From RGIG3159 sp034927685 (lineage in GTDB: Bacteria > Bacillota > Clostridia > Oscillospirales > Oscillospiraceae), in assembly GCA_034927685.1 (NCBI GenBank), contig JAYFPO010000037.1:8377-72376 (forward strand): DNA of 64,000 nucleotides, written 5' to 3'. Both the position numbers and the translations under genes were made by a program. The first letter of the stretch is position 1. Each line of letters begins with the position of its first letter. The notes under the pieces are model-generated. The model did no database searches and was not told where the DNA came from. It was given only the letters and a program-made list of their open reading frames with translations. Of this stretch, positions 32,897-41,348 are shown one piece after another.

Positions 32897-34417
32897 ATGA
32901 TGACCGCAGAGCGCAAAAAGTACTGTGTCAACGGAGAATGGAGAGAATCCAAAACGCAGAGGTGGATGCCGGTGACCGATTCCAGCACCGGTGAGATCAT
33001 GGCGGAAGTACCCTGCTGCACGGAAGACGAGGTAGAGTCGGCCATTGCCGCCGCCCATGACACGTTCCCCAAGTGGTCCCAACTCTCCCTCAGCAAGAGA
33101 ACACAGATGATGTTCCGATGGCGCAATGTTCTCAATGATCATCTGGAGGAGCTGGCGCTGCTGTGCGCCAAAGAGTTGGGTAAGACGCTGAGCGAGGCCC
33201 GCGGCGATGTGTTGAAGGCCATCGAGCCAACCGAGCTGGCCTGCGCGGCCCCCTTCCTGAGCCAGGGGAGCGCATCCCTACAGGTAACGAACGGCTTTGA
33301 CACCGCGACTTATCGCATGCCGCTGGGCGTGGTGGCCGGCATTGTGCCCTTCAATTTCCCCGCTATGATCCCCTGGGGCTGGATGGTTCCCCTGGCCGTC
33401 GTCACCGGCAACACGGTTGTCCTGAAGGCCGCCTCCTATACGCCGCTGACCTCCATGCGCATCCTGGAGCTGTTCTACAGCGAGGGTGGATTCCCCAAGG
33501 GCGTGGTGAATCTGGTCACATGCAGCCGAAAGGAATCCGAGCTTTTTCTGACCGATCACCGGGTCAAGGCGGTAACCTTCGTGGGCTCCACGGAGATTGG
33601 AAAACACATCTACTCCGTGGCAGCGGCCAACGGAAAGCGGGTGCAGGCCCAGTGCGAAGCGAAAAACCATGCCTTAGTCCTAGAGGACTGCAATCTGGAA
33701 AGCACGGTAAACGCAATCATCAACTCCACCTATGGCTGCGCCGGCATGCGCTGCATGGCGCTGCCCGTATGCGTGGTGCAGGAGAGCATCGCAGATCGGT
33801 TTGTGGCGCGGCTGAAACAAAAGGCCATGGAGATGAAGGTGGGCTGTGCGTACGACCCCGAGACGAAGCTGGGACCCGTGGTCAACGCCGGACACAAGAA
33901 GGCCGTGTGCGACTGGATTCAGAGGGGCGTGGACGAGGGCGCGGAGTTGGTGCTGGACGGCCGCGGCGTAGTCGTACCCGGTTTTGAGGGCGGCTACTTC
34001 ATTGGACCCACCATTCTCGATCATGTTACACCCGGTATGACCATCGGTGAGCGGGAGATTTTCGGGCCCGTCACGGTGATCAAGCGCGTCAGGGGCTTCG
34101 AAGAGGGGCTGGCCGTGATGAATGCCAACCCGTTCGCCAACGGTTCCGTGATCTTCACCCAGAACGGCTACTACGCCCGTCAGTTTGAGCTGCTGACCGA
34201 TGGGGGCATGGTTGGCGTGAACGTGGGCATTCCCGTACCCTCCGCCTACTTCCCCTTCTCCGGGAACAAGGACTCCTTTTTCGGCGATCAGCATGTGCTG
34301 GGGCTGGACGGTGTCCGTTTCTATACCAGAGCCAAGACGGTGACCAAGCACTGGTATGACGAGCGTTCCAGCAAAAAAAGCATGGATACCTGGGAAGGCA
34401 CCGTGGAGCGGATCTGA
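32897..34417 (+). CDS. Aldehyde dehydrogenase, methylmalonate-semialdehyde dehydrogenase type
   Basis: A 506-residue NAD-dependent aldehyde dehydrogenase closest to the CoA-acylating MmsA/IolA group. Support comes from VGVVAGIVPFNFPAMIPWGWMVPLA, FVGSTEIGKHIY, the family's CEAKNHALVLEDC loop and catalytic C286 in GMRCMALPV. MmsA enzymes turn malonate or methylmalonate semialdehyde into acetyl- or propionyl-CoA. Paired with the omega-aminotransferase at the front of the operon, it suggests degradation of a beta-amino acid-like amine. AAAGGAG lies eight bases ahead of the start. It is the last gene before a bidirectional terminator. Confidence 0.87.
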   Translation: MMTAERKKYCVNGEWRESKTQRWMPVTDSSTGEIMAEVPCCTEDEVESAIAAAHDTFPKWSQLSLSKRTQMMFRWRNVLNDHLEELALLCAKELGKTLSEARGDVLKAIEPTELACAAPFLSQGSASLQVTNGFDTATYRMPLGVVAGIVPFNFPAMIPWGWMVPLAVVTGNTVVLKAASYTPLTSMRILELFYSEGGFPKGVVNLVTCSRKESELFLTDHRVKAVTFVGSTEIGKHIYSVAAANGKRVQAQCEAKNHALVLEDCNLESTVNAIINSTYGCAGMRCMALPVCVVQESIADRFVARLKQKAMEMKVGCAYDPETKLGPVVNAGHKKAVCDWIQRGVDEGAELVLDGRGVVVPGFEGGYFIGPTILDHVTPGMTIGEREIFGPVTVIKRVRGFEEGLAVMNANPFANGSVIFTQNGYYARQFELLTDGGMVGVNVGIPVPSAYFPFSGNKDSFFGDQHVLGLDGVRFYTRAKTVTKHWYDERSSKKSMDTWEGTVERI

Positions 34418-34583
34418 CCTTGCGATCGATGCGCAAAGGAAGCCGCCTCGCTCATGCGCTTGCAAGTGAAAAGAAGCGTAGGGCAGGATCGCGCCGGACA
34501 GCAATTGTCGGTCAGAATCAGTTTGATATTCAAAATATGGCGTAATCCTGTTCCCCAATAAAAGGGGAGAACGGGATTATGAC

Positions 34584-34616
34584 AAATGCCAGGACACATC
34601 GTGTGTTCTGGCATTT
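34584..34616. terminator. Bidirectional terminator between the ALDH and GH1 genes
   Basis: AAATGCCAG...CTGGCATTT with inner ACAC/GTGT pairs (34584-34616) and A/T-rich flanks on both sides. An imperfect AATCC.GTTC...GAACGGGATT hairpin lies just upstream (34544-34578). Confidence 0.75.
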
Positions 34617-34620
34617 TGCG

Positions 34621-35961
34621 TCAGTAGTCGGGGTAACTTGGAGCGGGGATGCAATGATGGGCGATGAGGCGTTGGTACCAGCGGGCGGAATCCTTTGGGA
34701 TCCGCGCCTGGTTTCGGTAGTCGATATAGATCAGTCCGAACCGCTCGCCGTAGCCGTTGTTCCATTCAAAGTTGTCGGTCAGCGCCCAATGGAAATACCC
34801 CCGGATGTCGGCGCCACTCTCGATGGCGCCTTGCAGGCTGGTTAGATATTCATAGAGGAACTCAATACGGTCCAGATCATGGACCTTGCCATCAGAATAG
34901 ATGCGGTCGTTACAGGAAAGACCGTTTTCCGTGATGTAGATGGGCAGACGATAGCGGTCGTACAGGTAACGGGTGCCGTAGCCGAGGCAATCCGGGGTCA
35001 CAGGCCACTTGAGGGCGGTGCGGGGGAAACCATCGCAGCGGACCGTGTCGCTGCCGCAGCTGATCTCATGACCGTTATAGATGTTGGCCCCGAGACAGTC
35101 AATGGGCTGGGAAATGATGGGAAGGTCCGCTTCATACCCGGCAGGCAGCAGGGGAAGGGCACACGCCGGGTACTGCCCCAAAACAATGGGGTCCAGAAAC
35201 AGCGCGTGGGAGAAGAAGTTGCCTGTTTCGCAGCGGAACATCTCCCGGGCGGCGTCGTTATCGTCCCCTGGAGCAGCGGGGTAGCAGACGCTGCCGGTGG
35301 AGGCAATGCCGATTTCTGCGTCCGGATCAATCTGCCGCAGCGCCTGCACGGCGAGACCATGGGCCAGCAGCAGATGGTGGGCGGCTTGGTAGCACAGCGC
35401 GGCAGGCAGCCGCTTGCCAGGTGCGTGGACGCCGGAGGAAAGCCCAAGACCCACAAAGCACTGCGGTTCGTTCAGCGTAAAGTAATGCCGCACCTTGCCC
35501 TTGAGCCGGGCTGCGATTACGGCGGCAAAACGGCAAAATGCTTCGGCAGTTTCGCGGCGCAGCCAGCCGCCCTGATCCTCCAAATATTGGGGGAGTTCCC
35601 AGTGAAACAGGGTGATATAGGGCGTGATGCCGGCCTCCAGACAGCAATCCACCAACTGCTCGTAGTACCGAAGGCCAGTTTCGTTAACCGTGCCGGACAG
35701 GTCGGTGATGACCCGTGGCCAGTTGATGCTGAACCGGTAGGCCCGAATGCCCAACTGCTGCATCAGGAGGACGTCCTCCCGGAAACGGTGGTAGCCGTCG
35801 CAGGCAACATCTCCGCTGCCGCTTTCAAAAATCTTGCCATCCGTATGGGCAAAGGTGTCCCAAATGGAAGGAACCTTGCCGTCTGCGCAGGCGGCGCCCT
35901 CCACCTGGTAGGCGGAGCTGGCGGCGCCCCAGAGGAAGCCCCGCGGGAATTGGCCGCTCAT
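34621..35961 (-). CDS. GH1 beta-glucosidase / 6-phospho-beta-glycosidase family enzyme
   Basis: A 446-residue intracellular glycoside hydrolase of family 1. It begins FPRGFLWGAASSAYQVEGA. The acid/base E165 is in TLNEPQ and the nucleophile E345 in ITENGL, and the aglycone-side WALTDNFEW and the GLIYIDY end are present. Length fits bacterial GH1 enzymes (about 445-480). No phosphate-binding SKY-like motif of 6-phospho-glycosidases is evident, so a non-phosphorylated beta-glucoside such as cellobiose or a plant aryl-glucoside is more likely. ATG overlaps the stop of the upstream GH94 gene (ATGA). Confidence 0.9.
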   Translation of the reverse strand: MSGQFPRGFLWGAASSAYQVEGAACADGKVPSIWDTFAHTDGKIFESGSGDVACDGYHRFREDVLLMQQLGIRAYRFSINWPRVITDLSGTVNETGLRYYEQLVDCCLEAGITPYITLFHWELPQYLEDQGGWLRRETAEAFCRFAAVIAARLKGKVRHYFTLNEPQCFVGLGLSSGVHAPGKRLPAALCYQAAHHLLLAHGLAVQALRQIDPDAEIGIASTGSVCYPAAPGDDNDAAREMFRCETGNFFSHALFLDPIVLGQYPACALPLLPAGYEADLPIISQPIDCLGANIYNGHEISCGSDTVRCDGFPRTALKWPVTPDCLGYGTRYLYDRYRLPIYITENGLSCNDRIYSDGKVHDLDRIEFLYEYLTSLQGAIESGADIRGYFHWALTDNFEWNNGYGERFGLIYIDYRNQARIPKDSARWYQRLIAHHCIPAPSYPDY

Positions 35962-38390
35962 CCCAGCACCACCGTTACATCATAGTGCCGGATGCTTTCG
36001 TCATAGGGGATCAGGCAGTCTGCCTGGGGGGTTCCATTGACGGTGAAAGAGGTGATATGGTTGCCGCCTGCGTGGTTTTCCACCTCAATGTCATATTCCG
36101 CGCCGCGGAAGACCCGGCGAATGTGATAGCCGGTCAGTTCATCGGGCAGGCATGGACGGATAGATAGACCGCCCAGCTCCGGAAGAATGCCAAGAATATA
36201 CTGAGAAATGCTGACAAAGGCCCATGCTGCCGTGCCGGTAAGCCAGCTGTTCTTTGCCTCACCAAAGGTGGGGGCGTCTTTACCGGCGATCATCTGACTG
36301 TAGACGTAGGGCTCTGTACGATGGATTTCGCTGATGTCCTCGATGTAGGCGGGGCAGGTTTTTTTGTAGATGCGGAACGCTTCGTTGCCGTTGCCTACCA
36401 CGGCGTTGGCACAGGAGATCCAGGGATTGTTGTGGCAGAAGATCCCGGCATTTTCCTTGTATCCGGGGGGATAGGAGGAAATTTCCCCGAGATTTGCGTA
36501 ATATTTTGTGTAGGCAGGCTGCAACAGGACAATGCCGTAAGGAGTGTCAAGATACTGCCGGACGCTGTTCAGCGCGCGGCGGGCGCGACCATCCTGCAGA
36601 CCGATGCCTGCCATCACGCAGATTCCCTGAGGCTCGATAAAGATTTTCCCTTCCCCGCAGACGTGGCTGCCTACCGGCTGCTCAAAGGCGTCGTAGGCCC
36701 GAAGGAACCACTGACCGTCCCAGCCGGACTGCTGCACCGCATCCTCCATGATCTGCACCTCGGCCAGAATTTCGGAGGCAGCCTGCACGTTGTCCAAAGC
36801 GGTATGGATGTCTGCCAGTTCCCGACCGTATTTGACAAACATACCGGCAATGAACACGCTCTCCGCCTTGCCGCTTTCAAAGTTGGAACAGGTTTGGAAG
36901 CTCTCACCGGGCTGCGTGGAGAAGCAGTTCAGGTTGAGACAGTCGTTCCAGTCCGCGCGACCGATCAGGGGCAGGCCGTGGGGGCCCTTGTGCGTGACGG
37001 TGTAGCGGCAGCTTCGGTCCAGGTGCTCCAGCAGGGAAGTGGCCATTGCCTCGTCGTTGTCATAGGGAACTTGTTCGTCCAGAATGGAAAAGTCGCCGGT
37101 TTCACGAAGGTAAGCGCTGGTGCAGGCGATCAGCCACAACGGGTCGTCGTTAAAGCCGCTGCCTACGTCCAGATTGCCCTGCTTGGTCAGGGGCTGATAC
37201 TGGTGATAGGCGCTGCCGTCCTCAAACTGGGTGGCGGCGATGTCCAAAATCCGCTTCCTGGCCAGCTTGGGGATCAGGTGGACCAAGCCCAAAAGATCCT
37301 GGCAGGAATCCCGGAAGCCCATGCCCCGGCCGACGCCGCTTTCGTAGTAGCTGGCACTGCGGCTCATGTGGAAGGTGACCATACACTGGTACTGATTCCA
37401 GATATTGACCATGCGATCCAGCTTCCTGTCCGGGGAGGAGATGGTAAACTTGGAAAGCAGGCTGTTCCAGTATTCCCGGATCTCCCGGAGCGCCGCCTCG
37501 GCTTTTTCGGCGGTGTCAAAGCGGCGGAGCATGGCCTTGGCCGGCGATTTGTTGATGACGCCGGGACGCTCCCATTTTTCTTCGTCGGGAAGCTGGATAA
37601 AACCCAGCAGGTAGACAAGGGACGTCTTTTCTCCGGGTGCCAGAATCAGCTTGTGATGGTGGCTGCCGATGGGCGCCCAGCCGTGGGCGATGCTGTCTGT
37701 GCTTTTTCGGTTTTTCACAACCTCAGGGCAGTCAAACCCATTGTATGGACCGCAAAAAGCATCCCGCGCGGTATCAAAGCCCTCCGGCGGCCGGTTGACG
37801 CCGAAGAAGGCATAGTGATTTCGCCGCTCCCGAAATTCCGTTTTATGATAAATGATCCCGTTTTCTACCTCAACCTCGCCAATGCTGAAGTTGCGCTGAA
37901 AGTTGGTGGCGTCGTCAACGGTGTTGTAAAGGCAGAATTCCCGCAGGCTGAATACATCGACGGTCTTTGGCTGATTGGTGCAGTTTTGGAGGGTCAGATG
38001 GTTGATCTCGCAGTTGTCGTCCCTGGGAACAAAGCAGCAGAGGCTGGCGGCAAGACCGTTTTTCTCGGCCTCAAAAATGGTGTAGCCCAGGCCGTGGCGG
38101 CAGCGGTAACGGTCCAGCGGCGTCTTGATCGGCTGCCAGCCGGGAGCAAAAACGGTTTCGCCGTCGCAAATATAATAATACCGCCCGCCAATGTCGCCCG
38201 GGCAGTTGTTGTAGCGGTAGCGAGTCAGACGGAGCAGCTTCGCATCCTTGTAAAAGGTATAACCGCCTGCGGTGTTGGAAATCAAAGAAAAGAAATTCCG
38301 GCTGCCAAGATAGTTAATCCAGGGCAGCGGCGTCATGGGCGTATCGATGATGTATTCTTTGCTGCTGTCGTCGAAGCTGCCAAATTTCAT
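35958..38390 (-). CDS. GH94 cellobiose phosphorylase
   Basis: An 810-residue phosphorylase of glycoside hydrolase family 94, the size of characterised cellobiose phosphorylases (about 811-822). It splits cellobiose with phosphate to glucose 1-phosphate and glucose in the cytoplasm. Seen: an N-terminal beta-sandwich (about 1-300), a linker helix, the (alpha/alpha)6 barrel with GRGMGFRDSCQDLLG (355-369), the catalytic-acid segment RADWNDCLN (478-486), and NNPWISCANAVVGNG. Related members act on laminaribiose, cellodextrin or chitobiose, but length and motifs favour cellobiose. AGGAGG precedes the ATG. An AAAACGATTA site lies in its leader and its operon includes GH1. Confidence 0.9.
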   Translation of the reverse strand: MKFGSFDDSSKEYIIDTPMTPLPWINYLGSRNFFSLISNTAGGYTFYKDAKLLRLTRYRYNNCPGDIGGRYYYICDGETVFAPGWQPIKTPLDRYRCRHGLGYTIFEAEKNGLAASLCCFVPRDDNCEINHLTLQNCTNQPKTVDVFSLREFCLYNTVDDATNFQRNFSIGEVEVENGIIYHKTEFRERRNHYAFFGVNRPPEGFDTARDAFCGPYNGFDCPEVVKNRKSTDSIAHGWAPIGSHHHKLILAPGEKTSLVYLLGFIQLPDEEKWERPGVINKSPAKAMLRRFDTAEKAEAALREIREYWNSLLSKFTISSPDRKLDRMVNIWNQYQCMVTFHMSRSASYYESGVGRGMGFRDSCQDLLGLVHLIPKLARKRILDIAATQFEDGSAYHQYQPLTKQGNLDVGSGFNDDPLWLIACTSAYLRETGDFSILDEQVPYDNDEAMATSLLEHLDRSCRYTVTHKGPHGLPLIGRADWNDCLNLNCFSTQPGESFQTCSNFESGKAESVFIAGMFVKYGRELADIHTALDNVQAASEILAEVQIMEDAVQQSGWDGQWFLRAYDAFEQPVGSHVCGEGKIFIEPQGICVMAGIGLQDGRARRALNSVRQYLDTPYGIVLLQPAYTKYYANLGEISSYPPGYKENAGIFCHNNPWISCANAVVGNGNEAFRIYKKTCPAYIEDISEIHRTEPYVYSQMIAGKDAPTFGEAKNSWLTGTAAWAFVSISQYILGILPELGGLSIRPCLPDELTGYHIRRVFRGAEYDIEVENHAGGNHITSFTVNGTPQADCLIPYDESIRHYDVTVVLG

Positions 38391-38417
38391 GGCGGAGCCC
38401 TCCTGCCTGTTATTTAC

Positions 38418-38428
38418 GAAAACGATTA
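38418..38428. promoter_or_regulatory. LacI-type operator site in the GH94 leader
   Basis: GAAAACGATTA, about 28 bases ahead of the GH94 start on the minus strand. It is identical over all 11 bases to the site at 38719-38729, and its AAAACGATTA core also matches 38777-38786 in reverse. The partly palindromic A/T flanks around a central CG are typical of LacI-family operators. Confidence 0.65.
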
Positions 38429-38591
38429 CTGAAACATCATAAAGCAGTAATATAAGATAACATACTGTATCAGGACTAAAAAATCAAGGATTATTACGGA
38501 AAAAGTTGAGCAAAATTCGACGGATACCCCTGCAATTCCAAAAAAGTGGGAAAAACAGAGGCGAGAGCCAAGAAAAAAGAAGTCTCGCAGA

Positions 38592-38619
38592 AAAAACTGC
38601 GAAATATTTCGCAGTTTTT
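38592..38619. repeat. Perfect 28-base palindrome with terminator-like arms
   Basis: AAAAACTGCGAAAT (38592-38605) followed directly by its reverse complement (38606-38619). The arms contain A5 and T5 runs, so it could end transcription in both directions. It stands alone between two divergent promoters, with no gene on either side that needs a terminator. Confidence 0.7.
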
Positions 38620-38681
38620 ACAGCAAGACAACCAAAATGAAGCAAAAGGATTGTGTATATAGTAAAAATTCCTAAAACATC

Positions 38682-38786
38682 TTGAATTTGTGGCAGCATA
38701 ATGGTAGTATTGAGCTATGAAAACGATTAACTAATAAATTTTATAAAAATGCAAGATATTGCTAGGATCACAAGCTTAATCGTTTT
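38682..38786 (+). promoter_or_regulatory. lacI promoter and two operator sites
   Basis: TTGAAT (38682-38687), 17-base spacer, TAGTAT (38705-38710). The first AAAACGATTA site (38719-38729) covers the expected start of transcription, and the second, inverted (TAATCGTTTT, 38777-38786), lies 58 bases downstream. The pair could bind one tetramer or two dimers of the encoded LacI protein, giving autoregulation. Confidence 0.7.
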
Positions 38787-38809
38787 TTATTTTTACCCGG
38801 AGGATGAAT

Positions 38810-39817
38810 ATGATATCCATTAAAGATATTGCACTTCACTGCGGAGTATCCACTGCCACGGTCAGCAAGGCGCTCAACGACCAGCCGGACATCGGCAAAG
38901 GGACGAGGGAACGGGTCAAGGCCGCGGCCGCGGAGCTGGGATATTTGCCCAACGCGGCGGCCCGGGCGCTGCGCACCAAACGCTCCTACAGCATTGGCGT
39001 CCTTTTCGTCGATCAGATGCAGAGCGGCCTGGCCCACGAGTATTTCTCCGTGATACTCAACAGTCTGAAAACAGAGGCGGAAAAGCTGGGCTATGACATC
39101 ACCTTTTTTTCCCAGAACGTGGGCGGACGCTGCATGACCTATACGGAGCATTGCCGGTACCGCAATATGGATGGGGTGGTCATTGCCTGCGTCAACTTTG
39201 AGGACCCGGAGGTGCTGGAGCTGGTCGGCAGCGGCATTCCAACGGTGACCATCGACCACATTTTCAACGACAAGACGGCAATTATCTCCGACAATATCGG
39301 GGGTATGCGGGAGCTGGTGCTCTACATTGCCGGGAGGGGGCACCACAGGATTGCCTATATCCACGGCGAAAAGACCTCTGTGGCGCAGAACCGTCTGCTC
39401 AGCTTTTATAAGACCTGTGAGGAGCTTGGCATTGAAGTTCCGGAGCAGTATGTGCTGGAAAGCCGGTTCCACGATCCTCTGATGACGGCGCAGTGCGTGG
39501 ATCGGCTGCTGAATTTGAAGGAGCTGCCGAGCTGTATCATTCTGCCGGATGATTACAGCTACCCCGCAGCGATCAATGTTGCTCAGGATCATGGGCTGGA
39601 GGTACCGAAGGATCTTTCTTTTGCCGGCTATGATGGCCTGGATACGTTCAGAATGATTCAGCCGACGCTGGTGACCTACCGGCAGAATGCGGAAAAGATC
39701 GGCCTGTCGGCGGCCCAACAAATTGTGAATTTAATCGAGAAACCAAAAACAACGCTGCCGCAGCGGATCGTCATTACCGGCAGGGTACTGACCGGCAATT
39801 CTGTGAAGCAGCTTTGA
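38810..39817 (+). CDS. LacI family transcriptional regulator
   Basis: A 335-residue repressor. The N-terminal HTH (SIKDIALHCGVSTATVSKALNDQPDIGKGTRERVKAAAAELGYLPN, about 2-48) ends with the hinge AARALRTKRS. A periplasmic-binding-protein-like sensor follows with VDQMQSGL, GVVIACVNFED, DNIGGMRELVLYIAGRGH and PDDYSYPAAINVAQDHGLEVPKDLSFAGYDGL. GGAGG lies six bases ahead of ATG at 38810; the ATG at 38804 is too close. It is divergent from GH94-GH1 and 46 bases ahead of the importer, so it very likely senses cellobiose or a related sugar and controls both. Confidence 0.92.
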   Translation: MISIKDIALHCGVSTATVSKALNDQPDIGKGTRERVKAAAAELGYLPNAAARALRTKRSYSIGVLFVDQMQSGLAHEYFSVILNSLKTEAEKLGYDITFFSQNVGGRCMTYTEHCRYRNMDGVVIACVNFEDPEVLELVGSGIPTVTIDHIFNDKTAIISDNIGGMRELVLYIAGRGHHRIAYIHGEKTSVAQNRLLSFYKTCEELGIEVPEQYVLESRFHDPLMTAQCVDRLLNLKELPSCIILPDDYSYPAAINVAQDHGLEVPKDLSFAGYDGLDTFRMIQPTLVTYRQNAEKIGLSAAQQIVNLIEKPKTTLPQRIVITGRVLTGNSVKQL

Positions 39818-39863
39818 GGGCGGGTAACTCGATTAAATAAAAATTGAGTGTATGGAGGAAATT

Positions 39864-41252
39864 ATGAAAAAGGTTATTGCTTTGCTGCTCGCGCTTGTCA
39901 TGCTTCTGTCCATGGCGGCCTGCGGCACCACCGCGACCACCAAGACAGACACCACCGCTGCCGCAGACACCACTGCGGTCGCAGAAACCACCACCGCAGA
40001 GGAGACCACGGCTGCCGGAGAATCTGTTTCCGCCGGCGATCAGGGCAAGGTTTTCAACATCTATGCTTGGAACGAAGAATTCAAGGGTTTCTTTGAAAAG
40101 TACTATACCGTTCCTGAAGGCGTAACAGTCAACTGGATCATCAACCCCAGTGACGGCGGCGTTTACCAGGATAAGCTGGACGAAGCGCTGCTGAATCAGG
40201 AAAGCGCTTCCGATGACGAGAAGGTCGATCTGTTCCTGGCTGAGGCGGATTACATCCTGAAATATGTTGATTCCGACTACACGCTGGACGTCCAGAACGA
40301 TATCGGCTTTTCCGATCTGTCCAGTATGTATCCATATACGATTGATGCGGCCACAGACTCGAGCGGCACCCTGAAGGGCGTTTCTTTCCAGTGCTGCCCC
40401 GCGGCGCTGATCTACAGACGCTCCATCGCCAAGGACGTGCTGGGCACCGACGATCCCACCGCTGTCCAGGAAGCGCTGTCCTCCTGGGACAAGTTCGACG
40501 AAGTCGCAGCCAAGGCCAAGGAAAAGGGCTATTACATGACTGCGTCCTATGTCGAGACATACCGTACCTTCTCCAACAACACCTCTGAGCCTTGGGTCGA
40601 TGATAACGGCAATCTGCAGTTCGACCAGGCCATTCTGGACTACATCAAGCAGGCCGACACCTATGTGAAGGAAGGCTACACCCTGACCGATACCATCTGG
40701 GGCGATGAAAAGGCCTCACAGATGTTTGCCGACGGCAAGACGATGTGCTTCTTTGGCCCGGCCTGGTATTATAACTTCTGCATGGGCAACGCACAGGATG
40801 CCGAAAAGGGCTGCAGCGGAGACTGGGCCATCTGCGAAGGCCCGCAGGCTTACTCCTGGGGCGGCACCTGGCTGCTGGGCGCAGCCGGTTCCGACAATAC
40901 CGAAATGCTGAAAGACATTTTCGAGACCTTCACGACCAATGAGGACGTCTGCAGCAAGCTGGTGAAAGACGAGCAGCAGTTCTCCAACAACATAAACGTC
41001 AACAACAAGTTTGCTTCCGACGCGAGCTACGGCAATGAGTTCCTGGGCGGCCAGAATGATACGGCTGTCTTTGCCGCGCTGGCCAAGAACATCAAGTTCG
41101 AAAATAAGACCGCTTACGATCAGCTTCTGAACGAGCAGCTGCCGAGCTGCATGCTGGACTACTTCAAGGGCACCATTACCGAGGAAGAGGCCTACGCCAA
41201 CTTCTATAAGTACGTCAACGAAAAGTATCCTGCGATCGTCACGCCGAAATAA
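39864..41252 (+). CDS. Sugar ABC transporter substrate-binding lipoprotein
   Basis: A 462-residue family 1 extracellular sugar-binding protein. The lipoprotein signal has anchor C20 (LLSMAAC). A Thr/Ala-rich linker repeating AETT-like units (about 23-58) precedes the mature domain VFNIYAWNEEF...; the later GKTMCFFGPAWYYN and YSWGGTWLLGAAGSD segments are typical. It probably binds cellobiose or cellodextrins given the adjoining enzymes. GGAGG precedes ATG 39864. A 17-base stem-loop follows the gene. Confidence 0.88.
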   Translation: MKKVIALLLALVMLLSMAACGTTATTKTDTTAAADTTAVAETTTAEETTAAGESVSAGDQGKVFNIYAWNEEFKGFFEKYYTVPEGVTVNWIINPSDGGVYQDKLDEALLNQESASDDEKVDLFLAEADYILKYVDSDYTLDVQNDIGFSDLSSMYPYTIDAATDSSGTLKGVSFQCCPAALIYRRSIAKDVLGTDDPTAVQEALSSWDKFDEVAAKAKEKGYYMTASYVETYRTFSNNTSEPWVDDNGNLQFDQAILDYIKQADTYVKEGYTLTDTIWGDEKASQMFADGKTMCFFGPAWYYNFCMGNAQDAEKGCSGDWAICEGPQAYSWGGTWLLGAAGSDNTEMLKDIFETFTTNEDVCSKLVKDEQQFSNNINVNNKFASDASYGNEFLGGQNDTAVFAALAKNIKFENKTAYDQLLNEQLPSCMLDYFKGTITEEEAYANFYKYVNEKYPAIVTPK

Positions 41253-41272
41253 CGGAGTTCCGGCAAAATGAC

Positions 41273-41310
41273 GCGATCCGGCAAGGCACAGCCGTGCCTT
41301 GCCGGATCGC
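41273..41310 (+). other. 17-base-pair intercistronic stem-loop
   Basis: GCGATCCGGCAAGGCAC (41273-41289) pairs perfectly with 41294-41310 around a four-base loop. An A-run and not a T-run follows, so it should stabilise the upstream message without terminating. Confidence 0.7.
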
Positions 41311-41348
41311 AAAAACACCGGCGGGATTCCAAGTGAGAGGATGACACG

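Noticed and set aside
22940..34417. Taurine or sulfo-sugar degradation (class III aminotransferase, transketolase, aldehyde dehydrogenase)
   Set aside because: No sulfite-releasing lyase, sulfonate transporter or sulfo-sugar isomerase is present, and the importer is of peptide type. It stays only a remote option.
36321..38432. Open frame of 703 codons on the plus strand
   Set aside because: It is the antisense shadow of the GH94 gene; composition follows the mirror of that gene's codons.
38484..38699. 71-codon minus-strand frame between GH94 and lacI
   Set aside because: No ribosome site and it reads through the 28-base palindrome; the hydrophobic look comes from AT-rich sequence.
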